Positions 56,862 through 64,000 of a DNA stretch of 64,000 nucleotides are shown here, piece after piece. Position 1 is the first letter of the stretch, and each line of letters starts with the position of its first letter. The stretch covers positions 744,001 through 808,000 of the forward strand of contig WJXW01000005.1 of NCBI GenBank assembly GCA_015832175.1, written 5' to 3'. The notes under the pieces were generated by a model. That model was not told where the DNA came from and did no database searches. It was given only the letters and a program-made list of their open reading frames with translations. Origin of the DNA: Paraphaeosphaeria minitans. Its lineage: Eukaryota > Ascomycota > Dothideomycetes > Pleosporales > Didymosphaeriaceae. A program made the position numbers and the translations under genes.

Positions 56862-57836
56862 CTACTTCCTCACCGCGAGAACAAACAATCTCGGATACCC
56901 AAGCAGCACCTTGCCATCCTTGAGCACCGGATACGCCTCCGCCAACCTCCTCTCATACTCCTCCAAAAACGCCTTCTTCGCCCCCTCATCCCCTATCCGT
57001 TGCAGATAAGGCTGCAACCCCGTCCCCTTGACCCACTCCACAATCGCCCCGGCACCCTCCAGCACATGCTGGTACTCTGTGCGCCAAATGTCCACGCTCC
57101 GCGCATACGGCATCAGCGCCTCGTAAAACGTCCGCGGCGCCTCGATGGGATCCAGATCCGGGCGGCGCGCATCGCCCACCTCCCCGACCGTGCAGTCGGC
57201 GAAGAACGCCGACCACGCAGCCCCAGGCGCGGACGCAACGTCGCGCATCAGCGCGTGCGAGGGCGCGGCGTAGTTGTCCGGCACCTGGACGGCGAGCACG
57301 GCACCGCTCTTCAGACCCGCGAGGAAGCGCACGAGCGTCGGGATGCGCTGCGGCGAGCGCAGCCACTGGAACACGGCGTTGCTGAACAGCACGTCGGCGG
57401 CGGGGGTCTCGAAGGTGGCGAGGTCGCCGTGGACGAAGTGGGCGTCTGGCAGCGCGGCCGAGGCTTTGGACAGCATGTCCGGGCTGGAGTCCATGCCGGT
57501 GGCTTGCGCGCCGGGGAACGCGGCGAGCAGTGCCGAGGTGCTGTTTCCGGGGCCGCAGCCGAGATCGTAGATCCGGGGCGTGGAGGTTTGGACGTGGGCG
57601 CGGACTTGTGATATGAGGTCGTGGGCCGGGCGGGTGCGTTCGTTGCCGAATTTCAAGTACTGGGTGGCGGACCAGTCTGGTTTCTTGGGTTGGGAGGCCA
57701 TGGTCCGGGATGGAAGGGCAAGCGGTGTAGTAGACGGCTGCAGAAGTCTGCTTTGGAAGAAGGGAAGTGCTTGTGTTCGGGACCTTGATAATGTGGTCAT
57801 GGGATGGATGGCCCCGAGGGAGCTTGGACGGAGCAT
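56862..57836 (-). CDS. Trans-aconitate 2-methyltransferase-like SAM methyltransferase
   Basis: An intronless 324-aa gene. The first 45 residues are basic and Ser/Leu-rich and may target the mitochondrion; an internal Met46 (MASQPKKPDW) would give a cytosolic form close to the bacterial Tam length. WSATQYLKFGNERTRPAHDLI opens the enzyme and the SAM motif DLGCGPGNS is at 91-99, followed by GMDSSPDML and FSNAVFQWL. These match trans-aconitate methyltransferases closely. It would detoxify or divert aconitate by methyl-ester formation. GC content is higher than in its neighbours, but codon choice looks native to the window's housekeeping genes. Confidence 0.85.
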   Translation of the reverse strand: MLRPSSLGAIHPMTTLSRSRTQALPFFQSRLLQPSTTPLALPSRTMASQPKKPDWSATQYLKFGNERTRPAHDLISQVRAHVQTSTPRIYDLGCGPGNSTSALLAAFPGAQATGMDSSPDMLSKASAALPDAHFVHGDLATFETPAADVLFSNAVFQWLRSPQRIPTLVRFLAGLKSGAVLAVQVPDNYAAPSHALMRDVASAPGAAWSAFFADCTVGEVGDARRPDLDPIEAPRTFYEALMPYARSVDIWRTEYQHVLEGAGAIVEWVKGTGLQPYLQRIGDEGAKKAFLEEYERRLAEAYPVLKDGKVLLGYPRLFVLAVRK

Positions 57837-58316
57837 GCTCTCGGGGGTTTTTATGTGAACGGTGAGTAACTCACGGCCGCGGTGGATATACTACAAGTGC
57901 TAGAAAAACAAATGCCTCCGTATATCGAAGGAAAAATTGCAATTGACGTCTACCTTGTGGCTGTTGCAGATGTAGGGGCATGACCGAGACAGAAGAGACG
58001 TTGGGTATTGCTCAAGCTAAACGTCAGGGTGCACAGGGCTGGCCAATCATAGCTGGCAAAGTGGAGCTAACGGAAACGAGGCACCACGTTCGTGGAGCGA
58101 TATAAGCAAGATTCTGCGAAAAGCGCACAATTCTTTCACATTACGTCCTTGCCGTTACAGCTACATGTTTCAGTTTGTCCCCCCCAAAAAAACTCCCAAA
58201 ATTGTATCTAACAGCCTCCAGTACACGCATCGGGAGGAAGCATGCCCCGCGTATTGCAGATGTTGCAGAGCTGCAGTGTGACAGTTCGACATCTCGACAA
58301 CTCGGAGGTCGCATTA
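57837..58316. other. Intergenic spacer
   Basis: Separates the methyltransferase 5' end from the tyrosinase 3' end. No gene or repeat of note. Confidence 0.5.
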
Positions 58317-60454
58317 TCATACCTTACGTATTGGGTACGATGTTGTATCGGTGCTGTACTCGAGCGGCTGAGAGGGATCCTTCGGAATGTATACCTTGGT
58401 GCTAGTCACCTCAACAGCAAAGCTCTCTAATTGTGCGGGTGTCAGACGTTTCGAATCATCACCCTGTATTCAGTCAGTGTCGCGTGAAGACAGCATGCTC
58501 AAAGTTGTCTTACTCCATAAACATTCCACGTTAGATGGGCCTCGAGGTATGGTAATACCGCTTGTGGGTCCAGGCTCTCTAGCTTGCCAGCCGTTATCTG
58601 GTCCAACAAGCTCGACGTTAGACCGATAGCCCGGGTCAAGCTCTGTTCGGTCGCGCTGAAGCGCTTTCCTTTTCGTTCTGCCTGGCGAATCTCCATCGCG
58701 TCGCTGCCGGAACCGTCAACACGCATCCTTATCCACATGCCAATCTCGGTGCTTGCATCCGAAGAAAAGTCCCCAACGAGTGAGAATATGGCTCTGTATG
58801 TTGATGGCATCTCTGTTGCAGACGCGTTGACATGAATGACCCAGTCCCTAAACGAGCTGTCCACATCGACCACATGCGTCAGGGTGTCACCAGTTGCTAC
58901 AGCATTGGCCAGAGTCTCCCGAGCACTATTCGGATACAGACTCTGTATCAAGCCTCGGACGTTGTTCCTCCACCCTTCATCCGACCCAAAATTCCAATAC
59001 TGGGTCTCCGGGTAGGCATAGCCGAACACATCGGTGTGGTGAGCATCGTTGGACGTCCAAAACTCATTCTCGTTCTTCCAGAACGGCGGAAGTCTAGTAT
59101 CTGCATCTGTAGTCCCTCCAGAGGGGATCCAAAAGGTAGGCCAATTCCGATTGCCGCCGACAGCTGACGGTTCGAGCCATGCGTTAGGGTTCGCTGTTGT
59201 ATAGAGGGCTAGGAGGCGGTCAAAGTTGCTATGTCGCAAAGTCAACTAAATATTCTCGCGCCAAGATATGTCATTACTTACGCGTGGTGTAGCATGAAAG
59301 TAGGATCGAAGGCCGAAGTTTCTGTGTTATACATGTGGCCATGAATTTCTTGTCCGCTCGAATCCTTAGGGTAGCCCCCAGTAATGAGGTGAATCGCGCT
59401 ATGTGCGTTCTCCAAGGATTCAGAAAAGTTTTGAAAGGAGCTAGCCCAGTGGAATGCATAGTTGATATCGTTCTGGCGGGATTTTGAGCCCTCGGAATAC
59501 GCTTTCTGCCACTCTCCCAGTTGTGGGATTGCGTCTGAACTGTGTGTGGTAGGCCAACGCAGAGTATAGTTGTAACGAGCGATCTGATAAAATTAGCGTG
59601 CACGTCAAGTAACAGCTTAGATTCACTCACGTCAGCGTTGGAGAAATCCTTTCGATCCAATGGGTGAAGTTGATACCAATAAAGCGGATTGTCAATGACT
59701 AGTGTTCCATTGGGTCCGACGACTGGCCATCTCGGAGAGAGTAGAAATTCGGGAATGCCTCCGTCTGCAACGCCTCGCGCCGTGTCCCAGTATGGTATAC
59801 GGAATGAATCGGCGGCTGCAGTCCATCGCTCACGATCTACTTGCGCTTGTTCGGCAATGGACTTCACGTGCTTCCAAAGTTCTTGCTACGCAAGTTTCAG
59901 CGGATCAATGGTCAAAGGTAGGCTCATGGTCTGTTCAAACCTCAAATAGTGCCAGATATGGACGATGCCAAGTTATGAACAGTCGGCTCATGTGAGGACA
60001 ATAGGCACCAACACCCATCCCTGGAACACCATGCGCGTCTTGCCAGAGCTCGTACGGCTGCGCGTGTATTCCTGCATGCGTCTTAACATTAAGTTTGTGA
60101 CAATGGGGTATCAGTATTCACCTGAAATGCGGTAATATGAAAGAGGGTCATTCTGGTCCACTTGCTGAAACTTGAGCAGACCGAGGAGATACAGAGCCCA
60201 TTGGTCCGAATAGTTCGCGTACAGATCGCGAATCTCTCGTCTAATGTGTGGATGTCCGCCTGAACTTGTCAACATGAACCTTTTGACTCTGATCCATAGT
60301 ACTTGCCGTTGTCCCGCGTCCCGATCCCTGTTGTGAGGTGATGTCCTTCCTCAGTGACGGTCGTCACCATCGAAAACGGGGCGGAGTCGATGGGCGTGCA
60401 CGTAACTAAAGCAGCAAACACAGCTGTGAGTAAAAACCCGACGAACCGCCGCAT
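58317..60454 (-). CDS. Secreted tyrosinase
   Basis: Seven exons (complement): 58317-58463, 58514-59228, 59282-59583, 59631-59885, 59941-60071, 60122-60259 and 60307-60454, giving 611 aa. Residues 1-19 (MRRFVGFLLTAVFAALVTC) are a signal peptide. CuA ligands are His98 (GIH), His122 (CPHMS) and His131 (TWHRPY); CuB ligands are His285 and His289 (HSAIH) and one of His323/324 (FMLHHANFDRL). The C-terminal domain ends near SYPIRKV. The enzyme should oxidise phenols for melanin or wall cross-linking. The first intron (60260-60306) needs a GC donor, GCAAGT. A GT alternative would make a 38-bp intron and add two residues. The start at 60454 is chosen because it places the signal peptide first. Confidence 0.88.
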
Positions 60455-61578
60455 TATGTGTCTGCGTGTTTCAAGTGACGAGGCTGATGGATCAGACCCT
60501 GTTTCTGAACCAAATCCGTCAGACATCTTCTACATCAGGCCGTCCCGAAGACTTACGAAGTACGATGGGTTGCTGTAGAATGTCGCGCTGTAGCCAGGGA
60601 TGGACTAGGTTTGCTCTTCGCGGTGCAACAAGAGAATGGTCGTCTTCGCGAGGTTGACTACGGGCAAATGGCCAAGGTTGCGAAGCACGCAAACGAAGAT
60701 GATGGAAGAAGTGAATATGGTTGGATCCGGAGTCAGGCAATCGAGACAGCGATCGTTTCCTCCTGACCGTTTTTGCGCCAAAGGAACGAGCGAGAATCGG
60801 CGAGTGGATATAGGAAAGGGTCGCGCGGTAGGCCAGTACAGAGCGAAGAAACAGGCGGCACCACAGGCTGAGCGCCAACTGCAAGGAGGGCGGCAAGGCG
60901 TTGGGCGCGAAGGAGGGTTATTGGCGACGTGTCGGAGCGGTCCTCTGGTGGTGACTGCCGTGCCTTCCTGTAGGACGAAGCCGCGCTGGCTGGCTTGTTG
61001 TCACATCCAACGCTCCTTCCACGCTTTGTGATCCGAGAGTAGCCGCACCGGCACTGATTCCACGCATATGTCAACTGTCAAATGCTTTCTTGGGCGCAAT
61101 CCACGACCCGTCATGAAGTAGTAGAGACGAGGCAGAAGAAACAGTGATTGTGATCAACGGGAATGCGATCGCTGTGCAAGCGAGGACGGGAAGGTGCATT
61201 TGCGTCACCATCGTGATGCGTCACGGCGCGTGGGATAGGCATCACTAGAATCTCACGAGGGTTCGTCAGAAGGCACAAGACTTGCGGTCAGACAGGACGA
61301 AAACCGGGAACTATCCTTGATTCGCAACGATGCCTCGATGCTTGGTGATACGCTCAGTGGAAATAGGAACGGGAAATGTAGTAGCCCTAAGCCCGGGACT
61401 GGGAATCATATCGGCTGGCTCCAGCCCGCGGTCGTCCACACGCTATGGAGCTGCTGCACGTACCAATATAAACACGAAGCTCCATAGTGCGTGCTGCGTG
61501 TTCGATGGAAATTCGTCGCATCGTGTCCTCGTTACATCGTGTCCCCATGCTAAGCTTTGTAACTCGCCCTCGCTGCAT
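60455..61578. other. Intergenic spacer, about 1.1 kb
   Basis: Lies between the tyrosinase 5' end and the LanC-like 3' end. Open frames on both strands lack codon structure or motifs. Nothing is supported. Confidence 0.5.
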
Positions 61579-62730
61579 TCAAATATCGTTGTAACCCAGA
61601 AATCTCTTCTCCAGCCCCTTATCGGCAATGGCCCACGCCCATGCCCGGCCAGCCTCGCCGCACCACAGCGCAGAAGGGTCGTTCGCCTTCTGTAACATGC
61701 CGTCTTTAGCCATGGACTTGATCTCGCCACCGGTAGTGTAGGTCAGGAAATGCTCGAATCGTTCTCCGTCCAGCGCTAGGGCATTTCCACTGATTCCGTG
61801 GCACAGACACGGCTCCTTGGTCAACAACCCCCTCTCCCAGATGCACTCCCTGCCTTTCGCAATGACACGGTCGATACGCTCTTCTAGCTTTGGGAAGTAC
61901 TTCTTGATCGAGACCAGCGAGGCAATAACGCCAGGTGCACCATGGCAGAACTGAACCAGTCGATCCCGCCCTGGAGGGAGAGAGGACGGAAAGTTTCCGC
62001 TCTCGTATTGGTAGCTGAGCAGTGCACCCAATTCGGCTTCAAGCTTTGGTACCCAGGTAGCATCGGTAAGAACAATCTGGGTAATGATACCAATGGCGCC
62101 ATGGGCAGCACCAACATAGGCCTTGCCGTGCCACTTCCACGGGCGTGAGCTGGCCATGATGTTGTCAATAACTTCGTCCGTGGTATCCTCGATAAGCTCG
62201 GTAATAGCCTTGTTGTCGACGAAAGCCCCACGAACCAGTCGTAGCAGGTACAGATAACCCGCACGGCCGTAGAGCCACTCGTTGGACGCCTCTGGCTCGA
62301 TTGTTACAGCCGCAAAATCGCAAAGTTCCCTCACCGTCTCCGGGTCTCTAGCAGTCACGGCGTACAGAGCCAGCAGAGCCATTATATCGTCGCTCACACC
62401 ACATTTGCTCGGAGAAGGCCCCTTGTACTTCTTGATGTTGGCCTGTGCCTGCTCGATATAGGCAGCAGACCAAGTGTTCATGGGATAGTCGTCCAGAAGT
62501 AGGTCCGGGTATATATTGTGAAGCGCATAGAACAGATAGGCGACCGAAATGGGTCCATAGTAAAGGCCACCGCCCGGAGGAACCTGGTGAGGAGGATAGT
62601 CCGTGATCAGGCGATTGAGCGAGGCTAGCAGCTGCTTGTGTGGCTCCCGCCGTGATAGCTCGGCATCGTTGCGAAAGTAGCGTGGTATCGACGCTGGTTC
62701 CTCCGCTGCTGTGGCTGCTTGTTCACTCAT
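61579..62730 (-). CDS. LanC-like protein (lanthionine cyclase fold)
   Basis: An intronless 383-aa gene. The repeated double-helical barrel motifs of the LanC family are visible: GGLYYGPISVAYLF near 53-66, EWLYGRAGYLYLL near 151-163 and AYVGAAHGAIGIITQ near 204-218. The zinc ligands are Cys262 in QFCHGAPG and Cys310-His311 in CLCHGISGN. Eukaryotic LanC-like proteins add glutathione to dehydroamino acids in damaged proteins; no lantibiotic precursor or LanB-type partner is seen nearby. The fungal function is unknown. Confidence 0.88.
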   Translation of the reverse strand: MSEQAATAAEEPASIPRYFRNDAELSRREPHKQLLASLNRLITDYPPHQVPPGGGLYYGPISVAYLFYALHNIYPDLLLDDYPMNTWSAAYIEQAQANIKKYKGPSPSKCGVSDDIMALLALYAVTARDPETVRELCDFAAVTIEPEASNEWLYGRAGYLYLLRLVRGAFVDNKAITELIEDTTDEVIDNIMASSRPWKWHGKAYVGAAHGAIGIITQIVLTDATWVPKLEAELGALLSYQYESGNFPSSLPPGRDRLVQFCHGAPGVIASLVSIKKYFPKLEERIDRVIAKGRECIWERGLLTKEPCLCHGISGNALALDGERFEHFLTYTTGGEIKSMAKDGMLQKANDPSALWCGEAGRAWAWAIADKGLEKRFLGYNDI

Positions 62731-63292
62731 AGTGGCCGCGCACGGTCGCGATGAGTTTCGGTCTTTATATCCGGAGTCAGGAATGCGATAGGAGCGGTGC
62801 TTAGGTACGGGTGGCAGCTGAGAGTTCTCGAAAATGACGTCAGCGGGGTAGCCCGATTCCGCGATGTTGAACGCTGTAGAATTTGCAGAGTTTGTTTTGT
62901 GCTTTCAAATCAGGGAACAGAAGATAAGATAGGTATTGGATCACAGCTTCGCAGGGTGAATACGGTAGGTGACTGCGCGCCAAACGTTGATCTGCAATTT
63001 TAGTGGAACCTGTCAACTGCCCACGCCAAGAGTATGCACGTGACACATTCACAATCGCGGGAACACTTGAAGCGCCTGCCCTGTGTCCCTATGCCCTGTT
63101 CATGTGCGAAACAACAATCATGTCGCATGAGGGTTTGGCCAGTCACGTGCATAGATATCCTCTCATTGCGATATCAGCAGAAAGAAAGAATTTTGCTTGA
63201 GGTTTTTAGTTACACCGATCTCTCACCTCCAACCGGATATACGATAACTGGGTATCATACCAAAGACACGGTGATTGTAACTCTCAAAGGTA
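62731..63292. other. Intergenic spacer
   Basis: Upstream region of the LanC-like gene and 3' side of the membrane-protein gene. No gene, repeat or cluster motif is seen. Confidence 0.5.
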
Positions 63293-64000
63293 CTACATCT
63301 TCTTAGTAGGAATTATATTTTCCCACACACCACCCTCAGGAATCGTATGCGGCCGAGAGAGCCGGGACATCGCACTCCGGTTGCCCATGGAGTGGATATT
63401 TGCCCAGCTCATAACATGGTTATCAGGATCGCTACATGCACGCACGCCATATACGTTTCCTTCTTGAGAGATCTCAGCTACTTCCGACGTTCTTGGTGTT
63501 TCGAACGGATCCTTTTCGTTGGCGGGGAGCTCCGGAATAGTGCCAAGCGCATCTGAACCAATCTCGTTTGGGGGTATGATCGCGATGCCGTCTAGTTGAG
63601 GGACAGATTCAGAGCTTGTATGAGATGAGTTACCAGCGATGTTCTTCGTCCCAGCACTACTGCTTGGGGTGCCTGGAAAATGTCACTCGGTTACTATAAG
63701 GCTGAAAGGTATACGCGCTACGGCAGAACTTACCAGTCAGATGTTCCGACATGTCTTCTCCTCCTCGTATTATCGGATATGTTGGAGGAAGCGTAGCCCT
63801 TCGCTCTTCCTTTGTGCGTCTTCTCCTGCGCAGAAGGAGTATTAGGAAGATAGCTGCAGCCATCAGCACGACGCCGCCCACTGTACCTCCTACTATAGCG
63901 CCCACATGTTTCCTGTTGCCTGAATTTTGGTCGGTAGGTACTGGACCGGAGGTTGACTGCGAGGTTGGCGTCGAGTATTCAGTGACTGTGGTATGAAAAG
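63293..64000 (-). CDS. Single-pass membrane protein, 3' part, runs off the right edge
   Basis: Two exons are inside the window (complement): 63293-63672 and 63734 to beyond 64000, with a 61-bp intron. The visible protein has a Ser/Thr/Pro-rich outer stretch (TPTSQSTSGPVPT), one membrane helix (IVGGTVGGVVLMAAAIFLIL) followed at once by RRRRR, and a cytoplasmic tail of about 150 residues ending TKKM. This is the layout of fungal cell-wall sensor or WSC/Mid2-like proteins, but the ectodomain is outside the window and the family cannot be fixed. Confidence 0.75.

Overview
The window is nuclear DNA of a filamentous ascomycete (Pezizomycotina, probably Dothideomycetes-like). The evidence is introns of mostly 45-60 bp with fungal splice and branch motifs, fungal-specific protein families, and an AT-rich block (about 1-9,660) mutated in the manner of repeat-induced point mutation (RIP). 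I rebuilt gene models by hand from splice sites and reading frame; for every multi-exon gene given with exon coordinates the exon lengths sum to a whole number of codons, except one model open at the right edge and the pseudogenes.

Layout. 1-9,660: a RIP-degraded Ty1/copia LTR retrotransposon on the minus strand (LTR 7115-7309, half-tRNA-iMet-type primer site, reverse transcriptase and RNase H remnants, start of the second LTR at 1-63), followed by unassigned RIPped DNA. 9,660-12,700: a gene-poor transition zone with a dynamin GED relic and a broken tRNA-Gly. 12,700-16,700: an F-box-like fragment, a DUF6640-type membrane protein and a 685-aa disordered protein.

16,901-43,419 looks like a catabolic gene cluster: a cytochrome P450, a two-finger C2H2/Fungal_trans regulator, a dead 2-oxodicarboxylate carrier gene, a family III CoA-transferase, a homogentisate dioxygenase paralogue, a 3-carboxymuconate cycloisomerase-like lyase, a thiolase, a maleylacetate-reductase-like Fe-ADH, a SCOT-type CoA-transferase, a 3-hydroxyisobutyrate-dehydrogenase-like enzyme, an NmrA-like protein, an SDR, a carboxylesterase and a metallo-beta-lactamase-fold lactonase. 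Together they suggest import or release of an aromatic ester or acid, ring cleavage, then maleylacetate to 3-oxoadipate to its CoA ester to acetyl-CoA plus succinyl-CoA, with several steps carrying mitochondrial-type leaders.

Most notable: the octamer ATGTGGGG occurs ten times in the roughly 5.4 kb of non-coding DNA between these genes, and I found it nowhere else in the window. The zinc-finger contact residues of the regulator inside the cluster read, by the standard C2H2 code, as GTG-GGG. This points to a self-contained regulon.

43,420-64,000 is mostly ordinary: a P450 relic, an MFS transporter, RPB4, a LIM-RhoGAP, an RBR ubiquitin ligase, a trans-aconitate methyltransferase-like protein, a secreted tyrosinase, a LanC-like protein and the end of a single-pass membrane protein, with satellite-rich spacers around 48.4-49.1 kb and 54.5-54.9 kb.
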